Source: Bacillota bacterium (GTDB taxonomy: Bacteria > Bacillota > Bacilli > Alicyclobacillales > SLC66). From it: a stretch of 22,505 nucleotides of DNA. Both the position numbers and the translations under genes were made by a program. Under the pieces are notes generated by a model, which saw only the letters and a program-made list of their open reading frames with translations, did no database searches and was not told where the DNA came from. Position 1 is the first letter of the stretch. The number at the start of each line of letters is the position of its first letter. This document shows positions 1 through 7,675 of this stretch, in pieces. The stretch lies in contig JAJZCJ010000013.1 of the NCBI GenBank assembly GCA_021846145.1, forward strand, positions 1 to 22,505, written 5' to 3'.

Positions 1-70
1 TCACGTTGGTTCTTCTTCTCTATACGTGTTTAGTTTTCAAGGATCGCGTCCTCCGCTCTCGCGGCGACAA
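1..70 (-). other. Leader of an rRNA operon (5' part, runs out of window)
   Basis: On the minus strand, the sequence just downstream of the promoter at 76-105 contains a GC-rich hairpin with a GNRA-type loop (CCGC-GAGA-GCGG, 53-64). It is followed by CCTTGAAAACTAAACACG (about 27-44), a block typical of Bacillus-type pre-16S leaders and 16S-23S spacers. No mature rRNA sequence is inside the window. That 16S follows to the left is inferred from the strong promoter directly upstream. Confidence 0.65.
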
Positions 71-75
71 AACGT

Positions 76-105
76 AATATACCACGCCTTATTACCTAGT
101 GTCAA
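76..105 (-). promoter_or_regulatory. Strong sigma-A promoter of an rRNA operon
   Basis: On the minus strand there is a perfect -35 TTGACA (100-105) and a -10 TATATT (76-81), separated by 18 bp. A-rich tracts lie upstream of the -35, as in UP elements. Transcription starts near position 69 and enters the rRNA leader. The korA1-korB1 operon upstream is closed off by the hairpin at 167-202. Confidence 0.75.
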
Positions 106-166
106 CCGATTTTTGCTCATTTTATGATGTTCTAATTTTATTGCAATTCGGTGAATATATATAATC

Positions 167-202
167 AAAATGCAGGGGATTATCATCAATCCCCTGCATT
201 TT
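167..202 (-). terminator. Rho-independent terminator of korA1-korB1
   Basis: A perfect 14-bp inverted repeat (167-180 with 189-202, 8-nt loop; core GCAGGGGAT/ATCCCCTGC) starts 11 bp past the korB1 stop codon. On the minus strand the stem ends in TTTT followed by an AT-rich tail. It also separates the kor operon from the rRNA promoter. Confidence 0.85.
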
Positions 203-213
203 CTTACACCTTT

Positions 214-1074
214 TTATTGAAATTGCAAAAGCAGCTGCTCTAATTCCTCATCTGTTAACGTGTGATCTAATGTAGCTAAACCAGCATTAGAAAAATTGGG
301 TGCCATTTCTTCATAGGTGGGACGATCATTTTTATAAATAACCCCAGTGTAAATTGCGTCTTCCTGTACCACTTTCATTAAAGCCATTGCTTTATTGGTT
401 GGATCATACGATTCTTCATCTGACACTTTAACAATGCGTGATTTGTAAAATTCGTAGGTGTTTTGTTTATTAAACGTGACACATGGGCTAAAGATGTTTA
501 ATAATGAAAATCCCTTATGAGTGATGGCTTCTTTCATTAACATCGAAAGTTGTGGGATGTCACCAGAAAATCCTTGCGCCACAAAGCTCGCACCTGCAGA
601 CAGCGCTAACTGCAATGGATGCACCGGATGTTCAACGGCCCCTTTAGGCGCTGTCTTCGTAACAAACCCTGTGTCACTAGTCGGAGAAGTCTGTCCGGTT
701 GTCAATCCGTAAATGTGGTTATCCATCACGATGTACGTGATGTTCACATTTCTTCGCATCGCGTGAATAAAATGTCCCATTCCAATCCCATAACCATCGC
801 CATCGCCACCTGCGGCCACTACCGTTAATTCGCGGTTGGCTATTTTTACGCCTTGAGCAGTAGGCAAGCTTCTGCCATGAATCGTATGCAATCCATACGA
901 GCCGAAATAAGCGGATAGTTTTCCAGAGCAACCGATACCCGATACAACCACCATTTCTTCAGGATCAAGCCCTAGTTCAACACTAGTCCTTTGCAGTGCG
1001 TTTAACACCCCGTAATCTCCGCACCCTGGACACCAAGTGGGTTTTTCACCCTTAAAATCATTTATGACTGACAA
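214..1074 (-). CDS. korB: 2-oxoacid:ferredoxin oxidoreductase beta subunit (KorB, copy 1)
   Basis: This 286-aa thiamine-diphosphate subunit of a KorAB enzyme decarboxylates a 2-oxoacid (2-oxoglutarate is the usual KorAB substrate) to the acyl-CoA and reduces ferredoxin in the cytoplasm. Visible features are WCPGCG (Cys15, Cys18), GIGCSG (Cys49) and SPCVT (Cys198), the four cysteines expected to hold one [4Fe-4S] cluster. The TPP/Mg motif is GDGDG near residue 90 with MDNHIYGLT at 117-125. Length is normal for the family. The start is TTG, with GAGGTGAT just upstream, and it overlaps the end of korA1 by 17 bp, so translation is probably coupled. A paralogue lies at 5670-6536. No dedicated ferredoxin gene is adjacent. 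The substrate cannot be decided from sequence. Confidence 0.93.
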   Translation of the reverse strand: MSVINDFKGEKPTWCPGCGDYGVLNALQRTSVELGLDPEEMVVVSGIGCSGKLSAYFGSYGLHTIHGRSLPTAQGVKIANRELTVVAAGGDGDGYGIGMGHFIHAMRRNVNITYIVMDNHIYGLTTGQTSPTSDTGFVTKTAPKGAVEHPVHPLQLALSAGASFVAQGFSGDIPQLSMLMKEAITHKGFSLLNIFSPCVTFNKQNTYEFYKSRIVKVSDEESYDPTNKAMALMKVVQEDAIYTGVIYKNDRPTYEEMAPNFSNAGLATLDHTLTDEELEQLLLQFQ

Positions 1075-2818
1075 TTGGTATCACCTCTTCCACTCGGGTT
1101 AAAATTTCTTTTACCGTCATTGGATCACCATTGTATTTCAAGCAAGATAAGATGTGATCTTGATGACCATAATGTAGTTTCAACTGATCAGCTAGTTGAC
1201 CTTTAGAGTTTAACTCCACCACTAGCACCGTCTCTGCTCCTTCAATGTAAGGACGTAGCAACTCCACTGGAAACGGATCTAGTACACCAATTTGTCCATG
1301 ACTGACCCGCATACCTCTAGCTTCTAACACCTCTTTGGCCTCTGAAACGATACCTCGTGTGGAGCCAAAACCAACTAACATGATCTGTGCATCTTTCGAG
1401 CCTTCCAAAGTAGCGCCGACAAGTTCGTTAAATTGATCAAGTTTGCGTGCACGCTTATTCATTTGCTTTACCCGCATATCCTGATCTTCCATTTCCATGC
1501 CATATTCATCATGTTCGTTTCCTAGTGCAATAAATTTGCCGCCTTTCATCCCGGGAATGGCTCTTGGTGAAATTCCATCTTCTGTAACTTGATAACGCTT
1601 AAACTCACCGCGATGAACACCTTCTAGATCGTTCTGATGAATTAGTTTCCCACGATTAATATTCACCAACGAAATATCCAAATCATCAATCGAACCTTTA
1701 CTCATTCCCAAGTACAAATCACTGGCAATAATCACAGGACATTGATACTTTTCAGCTAAATTGAAAGCCTCCATGCCAAAATGAAAGCACTCCTCAATCG
1801 ATGTGGGAGCGAGCACAATCCTTGGAAATTCACCATGAGACCCGTAGAGTGCTTCATACAAGTCACTTTGCTCTGTCTTGGTAGGTAGTCCTGTACTAGG
1901 TCCACTTCTCTGCACATCAACAATGACCAACGGCGTTTCCGATATTCCCGATAACCCCAACGTCTCCATCATCAACGAAAAGCCTGGTCCAGATGTAGAT
2001 GTCATCGCCCTTGTTCCTGCGTAATTGGCACCTAATGCCATATTAACAGCGGCAATTTCATCCTCGGTCTGAATCACAATGCCACCATACATCGGCAAAT
2101 ACTTGACCAGCGCATACATGATCTCCGTAGCGGGAGTAATAGGGTAAGCAGCAAGTACGCGGCATCCACCAGCAAGTGCTCCTAATGCAATCGCTTCATT
2201 CCCTGAAATATATAGGTGTTTCTTCTCCGATTTCGCTGGTTTTTGCGGTAATGAAAAGTGCACATCACCAAAATGCTCATTGTAATAATTGTAGCCAAGT
2301 CGAACAGCATTCAAATTACTTTCTACCACCTGATTGCCTTTTTTCTTGAATTTTTCATCGATAAATGCAAGGAAATCCTCTGGTACAAGTCCCACAATGG
2401 CAGCTGTCACACCAATGGCCACCATGTTTTTCATGATTGCACTACCAGCTTCTTTGGCAAGACCGACCAATGGGATTTGATAAAAATGCACTTTTGAATC
2501 TGTTTTTACAGGCGCAATCTCCCCTGTGGTTCCATCTGCAATAACCACAGCACCTTTAACCAGTTCGCCCCAATTGTAATTAACTGTTTCTTGGTCAAAA
2601 GCCACCAATATATGCACATCATCACCATGATGTTCTGTTTGGCGATTAGCAACACGAATTTTGTAATTCGTATGCCCACCCTTAACTCTTGACATGAAAT
2701 GACGATAAGCAAAAATGTAATATCCTAATCGGTGCATAGTCCAAGCAAATATTTCACCTGTACTATCAATTCCTTCGCCCTGTTCACCGCCAACTTTCCA
2801 CCCAATTTCCTGAATCAA
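1058..2818 (-). CDS. korA: 2-oxoacid:ferredoxin oxidoreductase alpha subunit, gamma-alpha fusion (KorA, copy 1)
   Basis: This 586-aa large subunit partners KorB (214-1074). Residues 7 to about 185 form the gamma (CoA-site) domain, recognised by GGEQGEGIDSTG and the SRVKGGHTN segment. Residues 205-586 form the alpha/pyrimidine-binding domain, with YPITPAT (225-231), TEDE (251-254), TSGPG (275-279) and a GPSTGLPTKTEQ loop (306-317). This gamma-alpha fusion with a separate beta chain is the two-gene architecture of aerobic Bacillota and archaeal enzymes. The start is TTG, eight bases after a strong AAGGAGG. It shares the same framework motifs with the copy at 3928-5682 but diverges clearly in linkers and C-terminus. 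No clear promoter was identified in the AT-rich region upstream (2819-2993). Confidence 0.93.
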   Translation of the reverse strand: MIQEIGWKVGGEQGEGIDSTGEIFAWTMHRLGYYIFAYRHFMSRVKGGHTNYKIRVANRQTEHHGDDVHILVAFDQETVNYNWGELVKGAVVIADGTTGEIAPVKTDSKVHFYQIPLVGLAKEAGSAIMKNMVAIGVTAAIVGLVPEDFLAFIDEKFKKKGNQVVESNLNAVRLGYNYYNEHFGDVHFSLPQKPAKSEKKHLYISGNEAIALGALAGGCRVLAAYPITPATEIMYALVKYLPMYGGIVIQTEDEIAAVNMALGANYAGTRAMTSTSGPGFSLMMETLGLSGISETPLVIVDVQRSGPSTGLPTKTEQSDLYEALYGSHGEFPRIVLAPTSIEECFHFGMEAFNLAEKYQCPVIIASDLYLGMSKGSIDDLDISLVNINRGKLIHQNDLEGVHRGEFKRYQVTEDGISPRAIPGMKGGKFIALGNEHDEYGMEMEDQDMRVKQMNKRARKLDQFNELVGATLEGSKDAQIMLVGFGSTRGIVSEAKEVLEARGMRVSHGQIGVLDPFPVELLRPYIEGAETVLVVELNSKGQLADQLKLHYGHQDHILSCLKYNGDPMTVKEILTRVEEVIPIVSHK

Positions 2819-2993
2819 GTGGCTCCCTCCTTAGAAAAAACATTTTTAAGTATTTGGCTGTTTTATGTCTATTTTATCACTGTTTTAAAAAAATCAAAGA
2901 GGCATTACGATAATTTGTTTTCATTGTGCATAGAACAAGCAAAAAAAGGAAATTGATAACCCGGACGATTAATACTTCGAGGTGATAATGCAC

Positions 2994-3545
2994 ATGAAAC
3001 TGTCCGGGGGTGGCACTGCAATCCTTTGCGGAGCAATCCTGATGATGATTTTTTCAACTAGTGACACCAAAATAGCAAAAACAGCCACCCATCATGTGAT
3101 GATACAACATGTTAAAAAAAAACCGATCAATACCACTTTGACTCATGTGGAAAGCATTGCAACCATGGCACCTGTTTTAAGTGCGGTTGAAAACATGCCA
3201 AAACTTTTAGTGTCAAGAACTCTTTTATGCAAACTTACTGCATATGGACCTGGCTATGAATCAACAGGCAAACGGCCGGGAGATCCTGGCTATATGGTGA
3301 CTGCTAGTGGGAAAATGGCTACCCCAAAACGCACAATTGCTGTTGATCCAAAGCTAATCCCAATGGGGTCGCTGGTGTACATCGATAGTATTGGCTATCG
3401 TGTGGCAGAAGATGTAGGCGGTGCAGTAAAAGGTGAACATATTGATGTGTATTTTCCTTCTGATAATGAGGCAGTTCGGTTCGGAGTCAGAAGAAATGTG
3501 AAGGTCATTGTCTTTCATTCTTTAAAGAAATGGTCAAAAAATTGA
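2994..3545 (+). CDS. Secreted or membrane-anchored 3D-domain protein (YabE/YocH-type hydrolase domain)
   Basis: The protein has 183 aa. The N-terminus (about 5-22: TAILCGAILMMIF) is a signal peptide or membrane anchor, residues 23-70 are a basic spacer, and the rest is a 3D domain. It shows TAYGPGYES, then the three family aspartates in AVDPKLIPMGS, AEDVGG and HIDVYF. 3D domains share the double-psi barrel of MltA-type lytic transglycosylases, so action on peptidoglycan is likely. I chose ATG 2994 over GTG 2982 and ATG 2988 because GAGGTG at 2979-2984 then has a normal spacing of nine bases. It lies between the two kor operons on the plus strand. It has no LysM, unlike the relative at 12951-13745. 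Confidence 0.85.
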   Translation: MKLSGGGTAILCGAILMMIFSTSDTKIAKTATHHVMIQHVKKKPINTTLTHVESIATMAPVLSAVENMPKLLVSRTLLCKLTAYGPGYESTGKRPGDPGYMVTASGKMATPKRTIAVDPKLIPMGSLVYIDSIGYRVAEDVGGAVKGEHIDVYFPSDNEAVRFGVRRNVKVIVFHSLKKWSKN

Positions 3546-3927
3546 AAAGAGGGCTTTCAATCCTTTGCTCATCCGTTATAATATTGTTTATGATCTAGTT
3601 AGGTGGTACCAATTTATCGCAACACGCAAGCCGAGCCTCTTGCAAATATATGTGAAGATGGCTAAGCTTCGAATGCAATTGCGAACAAATAAGGTACTTA
3701 TCACCCTAGTCGTAATTGCGCCGGAACAATTAAATCAGCATGGGAACCACCAAGCATCAAAGAATTGCAAATGAATGTGACAACAGTCACAAATGCTGAT
3801 GACATCACGGCGTATACTTATGAACTGGATGTGGTGGTTTCACTAGAGCGAGGACGTGAAATCCAGAAGTACTGAAGGTACAGCAGCGTTACATCTCGCA
3901 AAAAATTCAAAGGAGTGAAGCACGCGC
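3546..3927 (+). other. Gene-free leader of korA2 with a possible coding remnant
   Basis: No convincing intact gene fills this 382-base gap. A candidate promoter lies at 3554-3582, which would give korA2 a leader of about 340 nt. One plus-strand frame (3603-3875) reads protein-like but has in-frame stops at 3663 and 3690. Its last part, open from 3693 and with an ATG at 3771, contains segments such as ITAYTYELDVVV and SLERGREIQKY. I do not recognise the family. It could be a decayed gene, a tiny leader ORF or chance. No intrinsic terminator hairpin or full riboswitch consensus was seen. Confidence 0.4.
3554..3582 (+). promoter_or_regulatory. Candidate sigma-A promoter for korA2-korB2
   Basis: A perfect -10 TATAAT (3577-3582) follows a weak -35 CTTTCA (3554-3559) at 17-bp spacing, just after the 3D gene. 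It would drive korA2-korB2 with a long leader. The -35 matches only three of six consensus bases. Confidence 0.4.
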
Positions 3928-5682
3928 ATGTTGCAAGAGCTTTCCTGGAAAGTGGGAGGACAACAAGGCGAAGGTATCGATTCTACTGGTAAAACCTTTG
4001 CTACTTCCCTAAATCGAATGGGTTATTATATATATTCCTATCGTCACTTTTCTTCGCGTATTAAAGGCGGGCACACCAATGACCGCGTCCGAATTAGTAC
4101 AGTCAAAAGAAATTCTATTGCCGATGAACTCGACATATTACTTGCATTTGACCAAGAAACCATTAACTTTAACGCACATGAATTAAAGTCCGACGGAATT
4201 ATTATTGCGGACGCTAAATTTTCTCCCACGCTCCCCGATGACATTGCTTCAAATGTACGCTTGTTTAGCATCGCTTTTACGAAGTTGGCAGAAGAAAACG
4301 GTGCTGCAATCATGAAAAACATGGTTGCGCTGGGCACTACTGCATTTGTTATGGGCCTTGCTCCAGATTTTTGCTCTCCCGTTATTCAAAGTATGTTTGG
4401 ACGTAAAAGCCAAAAAATTGTTGACCAAAACATGGCGGCGGTACGTGCAGGTTATGATGCGATGGCAGGTCAAAATGCTGATTTTTCAGGGTTTCACTTA
4501 GCACCCGCGACACCTGATCATCACTTGTTAATGATTGGCAATGACGCAGTGGCATTTGGTGCTTTAGCAGCTGGTGCGCGAGTCATGCCTGCCTATCCAA
4601 TTACCCCAGCATCTGACGTCATGGAATACCTAATTAAAAAACTTCCCAGTGTGGGCGGAGTTGTCGTTCAAACCGAAGATGAAATCGCCGCAATGAATAT
4701 GACCATTGGTGCGGCATTTGGTGGGGCAAGAGCATTAACAGCGACATCTGGACCAGGATTGGCACTCATGATGGAAGCCATGGGACTAGCGGGAATGACC
4801 GAGACCCCTGTCGTCATCATTGATTCACAGCGCGGCGGACCTAGCACAGGTCTTCCTACAAAACATGAACAAAGTGATATGTTTGCTGCATTATTTGGCA
4901 CACACGGTGAGATTCCTAAAGTAGTGATGACTCCAGCGACGCCTGAAGAATGTTTTACCGCCACTGTTGACGCATTTAATTATGCAGAACAATTCCAATG
5001 TCCGGTCATTCTGTTAACTGATTTGGCATTGTCACTAGCTAACCAATCAGTCACCCCATTTGATTACTCAACGGTAACCATTGATCGTGGTAATCTAGCT
5101 AAGTCAGAAAATTTAGCGAAAACCGAACCGGGAAAATTATTCAAACGATATGAACGCACTGAGAATGGCATCTCTCCACGCAGCTTTCCAGGACAGCATG
5201 GTGGCATTCATCACGTTACTGGCGTCGAACACAACGAAGTAGGCAGACCAGATGAATCAACAACGAACCGCGTCCTGATGATGAACAAACGCTTAAACAA
5301 ATTTGACGGCATCGAGCTACCAGGCAGTATTGCTTATAACGGTGACAACGATCCTGAAGTTTTAATCATTGGTGCCGGTTCAAGCATTGGGGCAATTGAT
5401 GAAGCAGTCACAAGACTTAGAAATCAAGGCTTGAAAGTTGGCCATGCACACATTAAGGTGCTTTCCCCTTTTCCTGTTAAATCAATGCAGACGTACATGA
5501 ATCAAGCGAAACACATTATCGTCGCAGAAAGTAACGCAACGGGGCAACTTTTCCATTTAATTCAAATGCATGGATTGCACCACGACGACATGAGGAGTTT
5601 CCTCAAATACGATGGCACGCCATTTTTACCAAAAGAAATGGAAGCTCAAATGAAAGGAGTTGTGCCGCAATGGCAACAGTAA
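3928..5682 (+). CDS. korA: 2-oxoacid:ferredoxin oxidoreductase alpha subunit, gamma-alpha fusion (KorA, copy 2)
   Basis: This 584-aa protein is a paralogue of the product of 1058-2818 with the same domain order. The gamma domain spans about 7-180 (GGQQGEGIDSTG, SRIKGGHTN) and the alpha domain 203-584 (YPITPASD 223-230, TEDE 249-252, TSGPG 273-277, GPSTGLPTKHEQ 304-315). It binds CoA and the TPP pyrimidine ring and pairs with the KorB at 5670-6536. The start is ATG after AAAGGAG, with rather long spacing. The stop overlaps korB2 by 13 bp, so the two are co-translated. The N-terminal 95 residues are closely similar to copy 1 (for example AFDQET is shared), while the C-terminal linker and tail differ. 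Whether the two copies use different 2-oxoacids is unknown. Confidence 0.93.
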   Translation: MLQELSWKVGGQQGEGIDSTGKTFATSLNRMGYYIYSYRHFSSRIKGGHTNDRVRISTVKRNSIADELDILLAFDQETINFNAHELKSDGIIIADAKFSPTLPDDIASNVRLFSIAFTKLAEENGAAIMKNMVALGTTAFVMGLAPDFCSPVIQSMFGRKSQKIVDQNMAAVRAGYDAMAGQNADFSGFHLAPATPDHHLLMIGNDAVAFGALAAGARVMPAYPITPASDVMEYLIKKLPSVGGVVVQTEDEIAAMNMTIGAAFGGARALTATSGPGLALMMEAMGLAGMTETPVVIIDSQRGGPSTGLPTKHEQSDMFAALFGTHGEIPKVVMTPATPEECFTATVDAFNYAEQFQCPVILLTDLALSLANQSVTPFDYSTVTIDRGNLAKSENLAKTEPGKLFKRYERTENGISPRSFPGQHGGIHHVTGVEHNEVGRPDESTTNRVLMMNKRLNKFDGIELPGSIAYNGDNDPEVLIIGAGSSIGAIDEAVTRLRNQGLKVGHAHIKVLSPFPVKSMQTYMNQAKHIIVAESNATGQLFHLIQMHGLHHDDMRSFLKYDGTPFLPKEMEAQMKGVVPQWQQ

Positions 5683-6536
5683 AAGACTTTCGCAATGATG
5701 TACGCCCCAATTGGTGCCCTGGATGTGGTGATTACGCAGTGCAAGCAGCTATTCAACGCTCCCTAGGTAGCTTAAACCTTGAACCTGAACAAGTAGCTGT
5801 GATTTCTGGAATTGGCTGTTCAGGGAGAATTTCTGGTTATGTTAATGCTTATGGTTTTCACGGCGTGCATGGTCGTTCTTTACCGATTGCACAAGGTGTG
5901 AAACTAGCGAATCGCAATCTTACAGTCATCGCGGCTGGCGGAGACGGCGATGGTTTTGCTATCGGCATGGGGCATTTTATGCATGCGGCGCGTCGTAACA
6001 TGAACATTACTTATATTGTGATGGACAATCAAATCTATGGCCTGACAAAAGGGCAGCATTCACCAACCAGTGCCTTTGGATTTAAAGCCAAGACAACACC
6101 TGCTGGCAACATCGAAAACGCTGTTAGCCCACTACAAATTGCGCTAGCGGCAGGTGTCACCTATCTTGCACAAGGATTTTCTCACGATGTAAACCAACTG
6201 ACAGAACTCATCAGCAAAGGTATTCAACATAACGGCTTTTCACTGATTAATGTGTTTAGCCCTTGTGTAACATACAATAAAATTAATACCTATGAGTGGT
6301 ATAAGGATCATATCGTATCTTTGGATCAATTTCCGGATTATGACCACACGAACAAAACAGTGGCAACAACGAAAGTCATCGAAACAGACGGTTTATGTAC
6401 AGGACTAATTTACGAGGATACCACCCGCCCCTCCTTTGATGATTTGATCCCTGGTTATTTGGAAACACCCATTGCTGAACAAGATTTCCATATCAATCAA
6501 GCACAGTTTGATAAAATCATGGAAGAGTTTGCATAA
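5670..6536 (+). CDS. korB: 2-oxoacid:ferredoxin oxidoreductase beta subunit (KorB, copy 2)
   Basis: This 288-aa catalytic partner of KorA copy 2 carries the cluster cysteines in WCPGCG (Cys16, Cys19), GIGCSG (Cys50) and SPCVT (about Cys199). The TPP motif GDGDG is near 92, followed by MDNQIYGLT. These match copy 1 residue for residue at the motifs, so both copies should be active. ATG is preceded by AAAGGAG inside korA2. A strong terminator begins immediately after the stop. Differences from copy 1 lie mainly in the C-terminal third, for example a shorter spacing to TYEWYKDHI and a different acidic tail. The electron acceptor should be a ferredoxin encoded elsewhere. Confidence 0.93.
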   Translation: MATVKDFRNDVRPNWCPGCGDYAVQAAIQRSLGSLNLEPEQVAVISGIGCSGRISGYVNAYGFHGVHGRSLPIAQGVKLANRNLTVIAAGGDGDGFAIGMGHFMHAARRNMNITYIVMDNQIYGLTKGQHSPTSAFGFKAKTTPAGNIENAVSPLQIALAAGVTYLAQGFSHDVNQLTELISKGIQHNGFSLINVFSPCVTYNKINTYEWYKDHIVSLDQFPDYDHTNKTVATTKVIETDGLCTGLIYEDTTRPSFDDLIPGYLETPIAEQDFHINQAQFDKIMEEFA

Positions 6537-6569
6537 AAAAAAGGCCAGCTTGATGCTGGCCTTTTTTTT
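6537..6569. terminator. Bidirectional Rho-independent terminator
   Basis: The stem is AAGGCCAGC (6541-6549) with GCTGGCCTT (6555-6563) and a 5-nt loop, flanked by A7 on the left and T8 on the right. It starts at the korB2 stop and lies between two convergent genes, so it can serve korA2-korB2 (plus) and the lipoprotein gene at 6573-7295 (minus). Confidence 0.93.
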
Positions 6570-6572
6570 ACC

Positions 6573-7295
6573 TTAATTTGAGGTGCCGACAAAGCTGTTG
6601 ATAATCTGTTGTGCAATATTTTTTTCATTTTTGGGTAAGTACACATCCAGACGAATGGAGCCTCCATCGCTATTATTGGCCATGATTCCAATATCAGGAT
6701 TCGGGTTGTTGGGATTGGACAAAGTATATTCCACCACCTGATTAGGAATCAACCAACTTACCGAACCAGATTGAGCAGCGTAAAAATTGCTTAGACTGCG
6801 AGTAAAAGGTTGGACACTTTCACTGATGTATTGTGACGGATCTTTTGGATTGATCCATTTTATCGTAGTTCCTGTACTCGCATAGGTATTGAATTGTAAC
6901 GTCCAGCCCACTGGTAGTTGAACAGAAGTCACAGAATGCGAAACAGGAACAAATGCAGTACCTGTACCATTAACTTTAACGGGCACAGATGACAATGTGG
7001 AACCTTGGGCACTTCCGACATGAATCGTAACCGTCTTAGTCGGAGTGGTTCCAGTACTAGGAGTAGACCCGGTATTCGCATTGCTTCCACCCGTACTTCC
7101 TGTCGCTGACTTGCTAGTTGAAGAATTGGACTTTCCAGGTTGACCCTGATGATGTTGATTATCTTTAGTTGTAGGTTGTTGTATTGGTTGAGTAACTGGA
7201 CCGCTCCCAGAAGTTGTGGTATTACCACAACCAGCGAACACGAATGAGGAAAGTAGCACCCCACCGATTAGGAAATTTCGGATCCAAACTCGCAT
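6573..7295 (-). CDS. Predicted lipoprotein of unknown function with Ser/Thr/Gly-rich linker
   Basis: The 240-aa protein has a lipoprotein signal peptide: positive start (MRVWIR), hydrophobic core and lipobox FAGC with the lipidated Cys at 23. Residues 24-88 are a low-complexity Ser/Thr/Gly/Pro/Asn/Gln linker that would cross the wall. Residues 88-240 form one compact domain rich in beta-type sequence, with two Trp-containing segments (VGWTLQF, SVSWLIPN) and no cysteine. I do not recognise the family. ATG follows GAGGGTGA at good spacing. It probably stands on the outer face of the membrane. It is divergent from the small gene at 7370 and convergent with korB2, with a shared terminator. Confidence 0.75.
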   Translation of the reverse strand: MRVWIRNFLIGGVLLSSFVFAGCGNTTTSGSGPVTQPIQQPTTKDNQHHQGQPGKSNSSTSKSATGSTGGSNANTGSTPSTGTTPTKTVTIHVGSAQGSTLSSVPVKVNGTGTAFVPVSHSVTSVQLPVGWTLQFNTYASTGTTIKWINPKDPSQYISESVQPFTRSLSNFYAAQSGSVSWLIPNQVVEYTLSNPNNPNPDIGIMANNSDGGSIRLDVYLPKNEKNIAQQIINSFVGTSN

Positions 7296-7307
7296 ATTCT
7301 CACCCTC

Positions 7308-7336
7308 TTGTTAGTTCAACCTACTCTTACTATACA
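7308..7336 (+). promoter_or_regulatory. Candidate promoter of the small gene at 7370
   Basis: TTGTTA (7308-7313) and TATACA (7331-7336) are separated by 17 bp, and the start codon follows at 7370. Each hexamer matches four of six consensus bases. Confidence 0.45.
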
Positions 7337-7369
7337 CGAAGTTAAGCAAAAGAAGGAGTGCAAAATAGA

Positions 7370-7672
7370 ATGAAATCAGAATGGAAAGAGCTCAAGTTAC
7401 AAGAAGGAACTGAATTGCTGCGCAAAGAACAGTTTATTTATCGAATTGCAAATGCAGAATATACAATTGAACTATTTGAATCCCATAATGGAGAATACTA
7501 TGCAATTGGTGTGCCTGCGCATACAGACAGATTGCTGATTTATGGCAGTAGTATAGTAAATGACCCGCGAAAAGCGCTCGATCAAACCATCCGCAAAATC
7601 AATCGCGACGTACAACAGCAGGATATCCAGTCTATTGGCGAAGACGCTCACACCGATATGCTGGAAGAATGA
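7370..7672 (+). CDS. Small conserved-looking cytoplasmic protein, function unknown
   Basis: This 100-aa acidic, soluble protein has no signal peptide or membrane segment. The first half looks like a small beta-sheet domain (FIYRIANAEYTIELFES, EYYAIGVPAHTDRLLIYGS). The second half is helical and polar (DPRKALDQTIRKINRDV), ending in an acidic tail. I chose ATG 7370 rather than GTG 7358 because that GTG overlaps the AAGGAG ribosome binding site. The stop lies three bases from the convergent PAP2 gene. I do not recognise a named family, but codon use, SD and promoter support a real gene. Confidence 0.7.
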   Translation: MKSEWKELKLQEGTELLRKEQFIYRIANAEYTIELFESHNGEYYAIGVPAHTDRLLIYGSSIVNDPRKALDQTIRKINRDVQQQDIQSIGEDAHTDMLEE

Positions 7673-7675
7673 CAG

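Noticed and set aside
521..931. Overlapping open frames inside korB1 and similar ones inside korA1, korA2, glnA, nfo and speA
   Set aside because: They are antisense or shifted shadows of well-supported genes, without their own SD or family features.
2982..2993. GTG 2982 or ATG 2988 as start of the first 3D-domain protein
   Set aside because: Both overlap or crowd the GAGGTG ribosome binding site. ATG 2994 has normal spacing.
3600..3612. AGGTGGTACC before korA2, resembling part of a T-box (GGGTGGNACCGCG)
   Set aside because: The conserved CGCG part is missing, there is no visible specifier stem or terminator/antiterminator pair, and a KorAB operon is not a usual T-box target.
3565..3774. 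69-codon plus-strand ORF in the korA2 leader
   Set aside because: No SD and unnatural composition. Another frame of the same region looks more protein-like, and that one is interrupted.
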